A program made the position numbers and the translations under genes. The notes under the pieces are model-generated. The model saw nothing but the letters and a program-made list of their open reading frames with translations, was not told the DNA's origin and did not search any database. This document shows positions 47,389 through 55,001 of a stretch of 64,000 nt of DNA, piece by piece. Source of the DNA: Mycolicibacterium aromaticivorans JS19b1 = JCM 16368 (GTDB lineage Bacteria > Actinomycetota > Actinomycetes > Mycobacteriales > Mycobacteriaceae); contig NZ_JALN02000001.1 in the NCBI RefSeq assembly GCF_000559085.1, positions 124,001 through 188,000 of the forward strand. Direction: 5' to 3'. Within the stretch, counting starts at the first letter, position 1. Each line of letters begins with the position of its first letter.

Positions 47389-47399
47389 AACACCAGTGT
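47385..47399 (-). promoter_or_regulatory. SufR operator overlapping the sufR start
   Basis: On the minus strand ACACT-GGTGT-TGTGA matches the inverted repeat ACACT-N5-TGTGA reported for M. tuberculosis SufR (from memory) at all ten fixed positions. It covers the GTG start of sufR and a TAACAC -10-like hexamer lies just upstream, so binding would block transcription of the whole operon. Confidence 0.65.
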
Positions 47400-47420
47400 T
47401 ACGCAATTGCCCGAACAGGT

Positions 47421-47450
47421 CTAGCAAGGGCACCCTTAGCAAGCTGAGGG
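47421..47450. promoter_or_regulatory. Overlapping inverted repeats in the sufR-mptB divergent promoter
   Basis: AAGGG-CA-CCCTT is followed by CCCTTAGC-AA-GCTGAGGG (7 of 8 arm positions pair), the two sharing one half-site. They sit between sufR and mptB, clear of the SufR operator. A second regulator, perhaps of mptB, may bind here; none is assigned. Confidence 0.35.
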
Positions 47451-47475
47451 CGAAAAAGTCGCCGGTTAGAGTGCT

Positions 47476-49212
47476 GTGGTGGCAGCCCGCCAGCTTTCGC
47501 TGAGTTCGTCAATCGCCCGCTTGCACGGCGATGAACGAACTGTAGGCGCGCCCCTCAACGACGCCGAATTCCGTGCCATGCGCCGCACCCGGCTGTTCGG
47601 CGCCACCGGAACAGTGCTGATGGCGATCGGTGCGCTGGGTGCGGGCGCCCGCCCGGTCGTGCAGGACCCGACCTTCGGCGTGCGGCTGCTGAACCTGCCG
47701 TCGCGTATCCAGACGGTGTCGCTGACGATGACCACCACGGGTGCGGTGATGATGGCGCTGGCCTGGCTGATGCTGGGCCGCTTCGCCCTCGGCAACCGCC
47801 GGATGTCGCGCAGTCAGCTTGATCACACTCTGCTGCTGTGGGTCGTTCCGCTGCTGATCGCTCCGCCGATGTACAGCAAGGACGTCTACTCCTATCTGGC
47901 GCAGAGCCAGATATCGGCGAACGGGCTCAATCCCTACAAGGTCGGGCCCGCCCCGGGGCTGGGCTTGGACCACGTCTTCACCCTCTCGGTGCCCAGCCTG
48001 TGGCGCGAGACGCCCGCGCCGTACGGCCCGCTGTTCCTGTGGGTGGGACGCGGAATCTCGGCGCTGACCGGGGAGAACATCGTCGCCGCCGTGCTCAGTC
48101 ACCGGGTGGTGGTGCTGCTCGGCGTCGGGATGATCGTGTGGGCGGTGCCGCGGCTGGCCCGTCGCTGCGGCGTCGCCGAGGTCAGCGCGCTGTGGCTGGG
48201 TGCGGCCAATCCACTGTTGCTGATGCATCTGGTCGCAGGCATTCACAACGAGGCGCTGATGCTGGGCGTGATGCTCACCGGCACCGAGTTCGCGCTGCGC
48301 GGGATCGACTCCGCCAAGCCGCTGTGGCCACGGCCGATGCACTGGCCGCACGGGCGCGACCAGTGGGCCCAGTGGATGCCGCCGGCGATGCTGGTGTTGG
48401 GCTCGGTGCTGATCACGATGTCCTCCCAGGTGAAACTGCCGGGGCTGTTGGCCTTGGGCTTCGTGGGCATGGCCCTGGCGTACCGCTGGGGATCGACCGT
48501 CACGGCGTTCGTTCTGGCGAGCGCGTTCATGGCGTCGCTGTCGCTGGTGGTCATGGCCATCATCGGCTGGGCCAGCGGCCTGGGCTTCGGCTGGCTGTTC
48601 ACGCTCGGCACCGCCAACGTGGTGCGCAGCTGGATGTCGCCGCCGACGCTGCTGGCGCTGGGCACCGGCCAGGTCGGGATCCTGCTCGGGCTGGGTGACC
48701 ACACCACCGCCGTGCTGTCGCTGACCCGCGCCATGGGCGTGCTGATCATCATGATCACCGTCACCTGGCTGCTGCTGGCCGTGATGCGGGGCAAGTTGCA
48801 TCCGGTCGGCGGTCTCGGTGTGGCGCTGGGCGCGACCGTGCTGCTGTTTCCCGTCGTGCAGCCGTGGTACCTGCTGTGGGCGATCATCCCGCTGGCAGCT
48901 TGGGCCACCCGCCCGGGCTTTCGCATCGCGACCATCGCGGTGTCGCTCGTCGTCGGGATCTTCGGGCCGACGGCCAACGGCGACCGCTTCGCCCTGTTTC
49001 AGATCGTCGACGCCACCCTGGCCAGCACGGTGATCGTGCTGATGCTGATCGCCGTGACGTTCCACCGGCTGCCGTGGCGCAAGGTGCCCGGAACCAACGA
49101 AACGTTCAGTGGGCAGGAGCCCGACACCCCGGCCACAGCGGAGTCCGCGGAGCCATCGACCGAACCACCGACGCCGCGTCCGGCGCCCGGCGCATACGCT
49201 GAGTCACCGTGA
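47476..49212 (+). CDS. mptB: Alpha-1,6-mannopyranosyltransferase MptB (GT-C)
   Basis: 578 residues with about a dozen transmembrane helices and a GT-C type first loop carrying acidic residues after the second helix group (MYSKDVYSYLAQ). It uses polyprenyl-phosphate mannose to extend the lipomannan/lipoarabinomannan core in the periplasm. The C-terminal tail is Pro/Thr/Glu-rich. GTG start. The stop overlaps the following ABC gene by 4 bases. Counterpart of Rv1459c. Confidence 0.9.
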   Translation: MVAARQLSLSSSIARLHGDERTVGAPLNDAEFRAMRRTRLFGATGTVLMAIGALGAGARPVVQDPTFGVRLLNLPSRIQTVSLTMTTTGAVMMALAWLMLGRFALGNRRMSRSQLDHTLLLWVVPLLIAPPMYSKDVYSYLAQSQISANGLNPYKVGPAPGLGLDHVFTLSVPSLWRETPAPYGPLFLWVGRGISALTGENIVAAVLSHRVVVLLGVGMIVWAVPRLARRCGVAEVSALWLGAANPLLLMHLVAGIHNEALMLGVMLTGTEFALRGIDSAKPLWPRPMHWPHGRDQWAQWMPPAMLVLGSVLITMSSQVKLPGLLALGFVGMALAYRWGSTVTAFVLASAFMASLSLVVMAIIGWASGLGFGWLFTLGTANVVRSWMSPPTLLALGTGQVGILLGLGDHTTAVLSLTRAMGVLIIMITVTWLLLAVMRGKLHPVGGLGVALGATVLLFPVVQPWYLLWAIIPLAAWATRPGFRIATIAVSLVVGIFGPTANGDRFALFQIVDATLASTVIVLMLIAVTFHRLPWRKVPGTNETFSGQEPDTPATAESAEPSTEPPTPRPAPGAYAESP

Positions 49213-50141
49213 GTTCCGGCCGCGAAATCCCCGTGCGACTGCGCGGGGTGTCCAAGCATTACGGGTCGACGACGGCCGTGGCGAATCTCGATCTCGAGGT
49301 GCACGCCGCCGAGGTGCTGGCCCTGCTGGGCCCCAACGGGGCAGGTAAGACCACCACGGTCGAGATGTGCGAGGGCTTCACCCGGCCAGACGGCGGCACC
49401 ATCGAGGTGCTGGGCCTGGACCCGGTCGCCGACAACGCGCGGGTGCGCGAGCGAATCGGCGTCATGCTGCAGGGCGGCGGCGGCTATCCGGCGGCCCGGG
49501 CCGGCGAGATGCTGAATCTGGTGGCCTCCTACGCCGCCAATCCGCTCGACCCGGCCTGGCTACTGGACACCCTGGGGCTGACCGACGCCGCCCGAACCAC
49601 CTACCGCAGGCTGTCCGGCGGCCAGCAGCAGCGGCTGGCGCTGGCATGCGCCCTGGTCGGCAGGCCCGAACTGGTCTTCCTCGACGAGCCCACCGCCGGA
49701 ATGGACGCGCACGCGCGGCTGGTGGTGTGGGAGCTCATCGACGCGCTGCGCCGCGACGGCGTGACCGTGGTGTTGACCACCCACCAGCTCAAGGAGGCCG
49801 AGGAGCTCGCCGACCGGATCGTGATCATCGACCACGGCTCGGCCGTGGCGTCGGGAACACCCGCGGAGTTGATGAACTCCGGCGCCGAAGGACAGTTGCG
49901 ATTCTCCGCGCCCCGACAGCTCGACCTGTCGCTGTTGATCGCTGCGCTACCGGAAGGCTATGCGGCCAAGGAAGTTTCGCCCGGTGAATACCTGGTGGAA
50001 GGCAAGATCGACCCGCAGGTGCTGGCAACGGTTACAGCCTGGTGCGCACGGCTCGACGTGCTGGCCACCGATGTGCGGGTCGAGCAGCGCAGCCTCGAAG
50101 ACGTGTTCCTGGAGTTGACCGGTAGGGAGTTGCGGTCATGA
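49209..50141 (+). CDS. ABC transporter ATP-binding protein
   Basis: 310 residues. Walker A GPNGAGKTTT, signature LSGGQQQR, Walker B VFLDEPTAGMD, H-loop TTHQ. The C-terminal extension (about 220-310) is typical of drug or lipid exporters of the DrrA/NodI type. GTG start overlapping mptB; stop overlaps the permease gene by 4 bases. Counterpart of Rv1458c. Substrate unknown; the link to mptB suggests an envelope component. Confidence 0.92.
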   Translation: MSSGREIPVRLRGVSKHYGSTTAVANLDLEVHAAEVLALLGPNGAGKTTTVEMCEGFTRPDGGTIEVLGLDPVADNARVRERIGVMLQGGGGYPAARAGEMLNLVASYAANPLDPAWLLDTLGLTDAARTTYRRLSGGQQQRLALACALVGRPELVFLDEPTAGMDAHARLVVWELIDALRRDGVTVVLTTHQLKEAEELADRIVIIDHGSAVASGTPAELMNSGAEGQLRFSAPRQLDLSLLIAALPEGYAAKEVSPGEYLVEGKIDPQVLATVTAWCARLDVLATDVRVEQRSLEDVFLELTGRELRS

Positions 50142-50914
50142 CGAGCGAACTCTTTCCCCCGGGCACCTTCGCGCCCGACCCACGGCCCAGCACCGTGCCG
50201 CGGATGCTGGCGGCGCAGTACGGCCTGGAACTGAAACTGTTGCTGCGCAACGGTGAACAGCTGCTGCTGACGATGTTCATCCCCATCACGCTGCTGATCG
50301 GGCTCACCCTGTTGCCGCTCGGCTCGTTCGGCACGCACCGGGTCGCGGTGTTCGTTCCGGCGATCATGGCGCTGGCGGTGATCTCCACGGCGTTCACCGG
50401 CCAGGCCATCGCCGTCGCGTTCGACCGCCGCTACGGTGCACTGAAACGGTTGGGCGCCACCGCACTTCCGGTGTGGGGCATCATCGCGGGCAAAGCGCTG
50501 GCCGTGGTGACCGTGGTGTTCCTGCAGGCGTTGCTGCTCGGCGGCATCGGTTTGGCCCTGGGCTGGCGCCCGCATCCGGTCGGGCTGCTGCTCGGCGCGC
50601 TGGTGATCGCACTGGGCACGGCGGGTTTCGTGGCGATGGGCCTGCTGCTGGGCGGAACGCTGCGCGCCGAGATCGTGCTGGCTGTCGCCAACCTGCTGTG
50701 GTTCGTGTTCGCCGGGCTGGGAGCGCTGACCCTGGAGACCGGCGCGATTCCGCGTGGGGTGGCCTGGGTGGCGCGGCTGACGCCGTCCGGCGCGCTCACC
50801 GAAGCACTGACCCGGGCGATGTCGCTGTCGGTCGACTGGTTCGGCATCGCGGTGCTGGCGGCGTGGGGCGTGGTGTCGGCGTTGGCGGCGCTGCGCTGGT
50901 TCCGCTTCACCTAG
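50138..50914 (+). CDS. ABC transporter permease (ABC-2 type)
   Basis: 258 residues with six probable membrane helices. The last helix ends at the C-terminus (VVSALAALRWFRF), as in ABC-2 exporters. Coupled to the ATPase gene upstream. Counterpart of Rv1457c. It ends 71 bases before ctaA. Confidence 0.9.
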   Translation: MTSELFPPGTFAPDPRPSTVPRMLAAQYGLELKLLLRNGEQLLLTMFIPITLLIGLTLLPLGSFGTHRVAVFVPAIMALAVISTAFTGQAIAVAFDRRYGALKRLGATALPVWGIIAGKALAVVTVVFLQALLLGGIGLALGWRPHPVGLLLGALVIALGTAGFVAMGLLLGGTLRAEIVLAVANLLWFVFAGLGALTLETGAIPRGVAWVARLTPSGALTEALTRAMSLSVDWFGIAVLAAWGVVSALAALRWFRFT

Positions 50915-50930
50915 GCGCGCGAGCCGGTCC

Positions 50931-50963
50931 CTACTACGCCGATCCCTACTACAGGGCGTAGTT
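50931..50963. promoter_or_regulatory. CTACTAC repeats upstream of ctaA
   Basis: CTACTAC occurs at 50931 and again at 50946, the latter completed into TACTAC-AGGGC-GTAGTT, with ACTAC/GTAGT arms. A related ACTAC...GTAGT arrangement lies upstream of ctaB. TACTACA/TGTAGTA half-sites are typical of BlaI/MecI/CopY-family repressors, so shared control of the heme A genes is possible. Confidence 0.4.
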
Positions 50964-50985
50964 AGACGTCCTCTACGATCAGGCC

Positions 50986-51942
50986 GTGCCCGTCGGACGG
51001 TTTTTCCAGCGGCTGGTGGACTTGCTGCCACTGCCGAGCCTGCGCGTCCAGCGCATCATCGCCGCCGCGGTCATCCTGACCCAGGGCGGTATCGCCGTCA
51101 CCGGCGCGATCGTGCGGGTCACCGCATCCGGCCTCGGCTGCCCCACCTGGCCGCAATGCTTCCCCGGCAGCTTCGTCCCGGTCCCGCACGCCGAGGTGCC
51201 GGTCATCCACCAGGCCGTCGAGTTCGGCAACCGGATGATCACCTTCCTCGTCGTGATCACCGCGATCCTGGCCGTCCTGGCCGTCACCCGCGCCCGCCGC
51301 CGTCGGGAGGTGCTGATCTACGCCTGGCTGATGCCGGCGTCGACGGTGGTGCAGGCGGTGCTCGGCGGGATCACCGTGCTGGCGGGGCTGGCGTGGTGGA
51401 CGGTCGCGATCCACCTACTGGCGTCGATGGCGATGGTGTGGCTGGCCACCCTGCTCTACGTCAAGATCGGCGAACCCGACGACGGCATCTCGACCGCGCT
51501 GGTGCCCAAGCCGCTGCGGCATCTGACCGTGCTCGGCGCACTCACATTGGCCGCGACGCTGACCACGGGGACCCTCGTGACCGGCGCCGGCCCGCACGCC
51601 GGCGACAAGAGTCCGCAGCGCCCGGTGCCGCGGCTCGAGGTCGAGATCCTCACGCTGGTGCACATGCACGCGACGCTGCTGGTCGCCTACCTGGCGCTGC
51701 TGGTCGGGCTGGCCGCCGGATTGCAGGCGGTGTTCGCGCCCCGGTTCATCATGAAGCGGTTGGCCGTGCTCGTGGGTTTGGTGCTGGCCCAAGGACTGGT
51801 CGGCGCGGTGCAGTTCTTCACCGGCGTGCCGGCCGCATTGGTGGCCGTGCACGTCGCGGGCGCGGCGGCCTGCACGGCGGCCACCGCGGCGCTATGGGCG
51901 TCGATGCGACAGCGGGCCGAGCCCAAGACGCTCACACGCTGA
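50986..51942 (+). CDS. ctaA: Heme A synthase
   Basis: 318 residues with eight membrane helices. Heme-binding histidines in VPVIHQAVEFGNR and LVHMHATLLVAY. The first loop has the TRVTASGLGCPTWPQCFPG type of motif with paired cysteines. It oxidises heme O to heme A for the aa3 cytochrome c oxidase. GTG start. Its 3' end overlaps the convergent ATP-grasp gene by 51 bases. Counterpart of Rv1456c. Confidence 0.95.
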   Translation: MPVGRFFQRLVDLLPLPSLRVQRIIAAAVILTQGGIAVTGAIVRVTASGLGCPTWPQCFPGSFVPVPHAEVPVIHQAVEFGNRMITFLVVITAILAVLAVTRARRRREVLIYAWLMPASTVVQAVLGGITVLAGLAWWTVAIHLLASMAMVWLATLLYVKIGEPDDGISTALVPKPLRHLTVLGALTLAATLTTGTLVTGAGPHAGDKSPQRPVPRLEVEILTLVHMHATLLVAYLALLVGLAAGLQAVFAPRFIMKRLAVLVGLVLAQGLVGAVQFFTGVPAALVAVHVAGAAACTAATAALWASMRQRAEPKTLTR

Positions 51943-52842
51943 CTCGACCTCGAGCGCGAACGCGCGCTGTTGCAGCTCGCGGGTCCGCTCGTCGAGCTGG
52001 CGCCAGCCGAGTCCGGGCTCGATCACCTCGAGCTCCAGCACCACCGGATCGTCGGAGCCGCCGATGAGATCGACTCTGGCATAGAGCAATTCACAGGGCT
52101 CGATACCCAGATGGCGACTGGCGGCAGCCAGCGCGGCCACGCCGACGTCCCACATCTCGAAGTCCGGATCCGCCGGGGCCAGCGACTCCTCCACGTAGGT
52201 GCCGGACTCATGCAGCGTGGGCGACTCCCCTTCGGGCGGCAGCATCGGGCCCTTGGTGAACGCATGGGACTGCCGGCCGCCGAGGAACACCAGCGCGGTC
52301 TCCCCCTGCTCGACGCGGGCGTCGTAGGGCTGCACCAGCGCCGTACGCCCGCTGTCCTGCAACGCGGCGACGTGTGCGCCCGCCGCGGCCCGGTCGACGA
52401 ACCGGCCGGTGTCGATCGAGCCTGCACCGATCGCGGGCTTGATCACCACCTCACCCTTGGGCAGGCGCACCTTGTCCCCCGGTGCGAAGAAATACGACGG
52501 GACGGTCGGCACGCCCGCGTCGGCGAGATCCTGCAGATAGTGCTTGTCGCTGTTCCACGCCACCACCTCCGGGGCGTTGAGCAGGTGGCGCACCCGGCGG
52601 GTCCAGGCCAGGAACTCCTCGCGGCGTTCGGCGTAATCCCAGGCGGCCCGCAGGATCACCAGGTCCGCGGTCTCGGTCTGCGGGTCGTCCCAGGACAGCC
52701 AGCGGGCGTGCAGCCCGCGGGTCCGCAGGGCGGCGATCAGTCCGTCGTCGTCGCCGTCACCGGCCACGAGTCGCGGGCAGCCCGCCAGCACGATGCTCGG
52801 ATGGAAGACGTCGGGACGTGCCAGATTCGGGCGAACGCTCAT
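51892..52842 (-). CDS. ATP-grasp-like protein
   Basis: 316 residues from the ATG at 52842. ATP-grasp features: VVIKPAIGAGSIDTGRF nucleotide-binding loop, ALVQPYDARVEQGETALVFLGG, and VLELEVIEPGLGW with metal-binding acids near the C-terminus. It resembles small ligases of the RimK/glutathione synthetase-like group; substrate unknown. A TATCAT hexamer ends 7 bases before the ATG, suggesting a leaderless message. Divergent from qor with only 18 bases between. Confidence 0.85.
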   Translation of the reverse strand: MSVRPNLARPDVFHPSIVLAGCPRLVAGDGDDDGLIAALRTRGLHARWLSWDDPQTETADLVILRAAWDYAERREEFLAWTRRVRHLLNAPEVVAWNSDKHYLQDLADAGVPTVPSYFFAPGDKVRLPKGEVVIKPAIGAGSIDTGRFVDRAAAGAHVAALQDSGRTALVQPYDARVEQGETALVFLGGRQSHAFTKGPMLPPEGESPTLHESGTYVEESLAPADPDFEMWDVGVAALAAASRHLGIEPCELLYARVDLIGGSDDPVVLELEVIEPGLGWRQLDERTRELQQRAFALEVESACERLGLGPLSHRRP

Positions 52843-52849
52843 GGCGGGG

Positions 52850-52855
52850 ATGATA
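52850..52855 (-). promoter_or_regulatory. Candidate -10 element for the ATP-grasp gene (leaderless)
   Basis: TATCAT fits TANNNT and ends 7 bases before the ATG at 52842, which would place the transcript start on the start codon. Such leaderless genes are common in mycobacteria. The divergent qor gene begins only 18 bases away. Confidence 0.4.
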
Positions 52856-52860
52856 GTGAC

Positions 52861-53841
52861 ATGCACGCAATCGAAGTCGCCGCGACGGGCGGTCCCGAGG
52901 TCCTGAAATACGTCGAGAAGCCGCAGCCCACACCCGGCCCGGCCGAGGTGCTCATCCAGGCGGATGCGATCGGCGTCAACTACATCGACACCTACTTCCG
53001 GTCCGGTCTGTATCCGCGGGAACTGCCGTTCGTGGTGGGCACCGAGGTCTGCGGAACGATCGTTGCGGTCGGCGACGACGTCGCGGCCATCACGCCCGGC
53101 GACCGGGTTGTCACCGCGGTGGCGTCCGGAGCTTATGCCGAGTTCTGCACGGCCCCAGCAGATTTCGTCGCCTACGTGCCTGATTCGGTACCGTCGGACG
53201 CCATCGCCTCGGCGCTGCTCAAAGGTATGACCGCGCACTATCTGATCAAGTCGGTGTACACGGTGCAGGCCCGCGATTTCGTGCTCGTGCACGCCGGGGC
53301 CGGCGGCGTCGGACTGATCCTGACCCAGTGGGCCACCAGCCTGGGTGCGCGGGTGATCACCACCGCCTCGAGCCCGCAGAAGGCGGAGCTGTCGCGGCAG
53401 GCCGGCGCGATCGAGGTGCTGGACTACCCCGAGGACCCCGCCGACTTCGCCGCCGCGATCCGCGAGCTCACCAACGGCCACGGTGTCGCCGCCGTTTACG
53501 ACGGTGTCGGCAAGACCACATTCGACGCCAGCCTCGCGAGCCTGGCGATCCGCGGCACCCTGGCACTGTTCGGCGCGTCCAGCGGACCCGTCCCGCCGGT
53601 CGATCCGCAGCGGCTCAACGCCGCCGGGTCGGTGTTCCTCACCCGGCCCAACCTCGCCCACTTCACCCGTACGCCGGACGAATTCGCGTGGCGCGCCGGT
53701 GAGCTACTGGAAGCGATCGCGTCCGGCGCCATCACGATAACGGTCGGTGGCCATTACCCGCTGGCCGAAGCCGCCCAGGCGCACCGGGATCTCCAGGGCC
53801 GCAAGACGACCGGCTCGATCGTACTGCTGCCTCAGAACTAG
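52861..53841 (+). CDS. qor: NADPH:quinone oxidoreductase, zinc-independent MDR family
   Basis: 326 residues. Starts with the MDR catalytic domain and has the Rossmann loop [15 protein letters not shown] near residue 142-156; no zinc-ligand cysteine cluster. Family blocks [13 protein letters not shown] and TGSIVLLP. It reduces quinones with one electron or saturates C=C bonds. It overlaps the convergent ctaB by 4 bases. Counterpart of Rv1454c. Confidence 0.93.
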   Translation: MHAIEVAATGGPEVLKYVEKPQPTPGPAEVLIQADAIGVNYIDTYFRSGLYPRELPFVVGTEVCGTIVAVGDDVAAITPGDRVVTAVASGAYAEFCTAPADFVAYVPDSVPSDAIASALLKGMTAHYLIKSVYTVQARDFVLVHAGAGGVGLILTQWATSLGARVITTASSPQKAELSRQAGAIEVLDYPEDPADFAAAIRELTNGHGVAAVYDGVGKTTFDASLASLAIRGTLALFGASSGPVPPVDPQRLNAAGSVFLTRPNLAHFTRTPDEFAWRAGELLEAIASGAITITVGGHYPLAEAAQAHRDLQGRKTTGSIVLLPQN

Positions 53842-54767
53842 CTGAACAGCGTCGGCAGCGCCAGCGCCGAGTCGACGGCGAGTGCGACGAACACCAGCGC
53901 CAGGTAGTTGTTGGACTGCAGGAACAGTCGCAGCGGCTTGACCGGGTTGCCGCGACGCACGCCGGCATGCAGGCGATGCGCCATGATCAGGAACCAGGCC
54001 CCGGCCAGTGCGGCCACCGAGCCGTACAGCCAGCCGGCGGCCGGCGCGAGCGCCAGCGTGGCGATCACGGTCAGCCAGGTGTAGATCAGAATCTGCTTGG
54101 TGACCTGCAACTCGGTGGCCACCACCGGCAGCATGGGCACGCCCGCGGCGCGATAGTCGTCCTTGTACTTCATGGCCAGCGCCCAGGTGTGCGGCGGCGT
54201 CCAGAAGAAGATGATCGCGAACATCACCAGCGCCTGCCAGCCGATCGTGTCGGTGACGGCCGACCAGCCGATCATCACCGGCATGCAGCCGGCAGCACCG
54301 CCCCACACCACGTTCTGCGAGGTGCGGCGCTTGAGCAGCAGGGTGTAGACGAGCACGTAGAAGGCGATCGTGGCCGCGGCCAGGTGCGCTGAGAGCAGGT
54401 TGGTGGTCCACCACAGCCAGAAGAACGATCCGACCGAGAGCGTCAGCCCGAACACCAGGGCGTGGCTGCGGGGCACGGTGGCCCTGGCAAGCGGCCGCCG
54501 TTCGGTGCGCTTCATCACCTTGTCGATGTCGGCGTCGGCCACACAGTTGAGCGTGTTGGCACCTGCCGCGGCCAGCAGACCGCCGAACAGGGTGTTGAGG
54601 ATCAGCGGCAGGTCGACGGTGCCGCGGCCGGCCAACAGCATGGCCGGAATGGTGGTGACGAGCAGCAGCTCGATGACCCGCGGTTTGGTCAGGGCGAGGT
54701 ATCCCAGCAGCCTGTCGCGGAACCGAATGGGCGCCCCGTCAACGAGGTGCACTTCGCGAACTCTCAC
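53838..54767 (-). CDS. ctaB: Protoheme IX farnesyltransferase (heme O synthase)
   Basis: 309 residues, UbiA-family prenyltransferase with about nine membrane helices. The first Asp-rich motif [15 protein letters not shown] binds farnesyl diphosphate. It makes heme O, the substrate of CtaA. Divergent from tkt. Counterpart of Rv1451. Confidence 0.95.
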   Translation of the reverse strand: MRVREVHLVDGAPIRFRDRLLGYLALTKPRVIELLLVTTIPAMLLAGRGTVDLPLILNTLFGGLLAAAGANTLNCVADADIDKVMKRTERRPLARATVPRSHALVFGLTLSVGSFFWLWWTTNLLSAHLAAATIAFYVLVYTLLLKRRTSQNVVWGGAAGCMPVMIGWSAVTDTIGWQALVMFAIIFFWTPPHTWALAMKYKDDYRAAGVPMLPVVATELQVTKQILIYTWLTVIATLALAPAAGWLYGSVAALAGAWFLIMAHRLHAGVRRGNPVKPLRLFLQSNNYLALVFVALAVDSALALPTLFS

Positions 54768-54792
54768 GCAACTGACTCCTGACCCGACGATC

Positions 54793-54811
54793 TACTACAG
54801 AGGATGGTAGT
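54793..54811. promoter_or_regulatory. ACTAC...GTAGT inverted repeat upstream of ctaB
   Basis: TACTAC and GTAGT with 8 bases between them lie about 26 bases before the ctaB start. This resembles the repeats before ctaA but with wider spacing, so it may be a common operator or two half-sites. Confidence 0.35.
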
Positions 54812-55001
54812 CGCCCGGGCACAGTCCCTGACACCGACGGGTCGATTCACGGCGATTCCACCGTGATGACACAGTTCGAGGTGTAGAGCTTCACCCGCGG
54901 GTAACGCTGGTAGCAGCACTATGCAGCCGAGCACCGAGCAGCACTAGGGTGAAGAGGACCACCCCAGCTTGCCGCGTTTTGACTAAGCCAGGAGCGAGTT
55001 T

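Noticed and set aside
47421..47450. IdeR iron box in the sufR promoter
   Set aside because: The dyads share AAGGG/CCCTT arms but do not fit the TTAGGTTAGGCTAACCTAA pattern at enough positions.
51892..53661. 589-codon frame joining the ATP-grasp gene to upstream antisense sequence
   Set aside because: The part beyond 52842 is antisense to qor and has no protein features; the ATG at 52842 gives a complete family-length protein.
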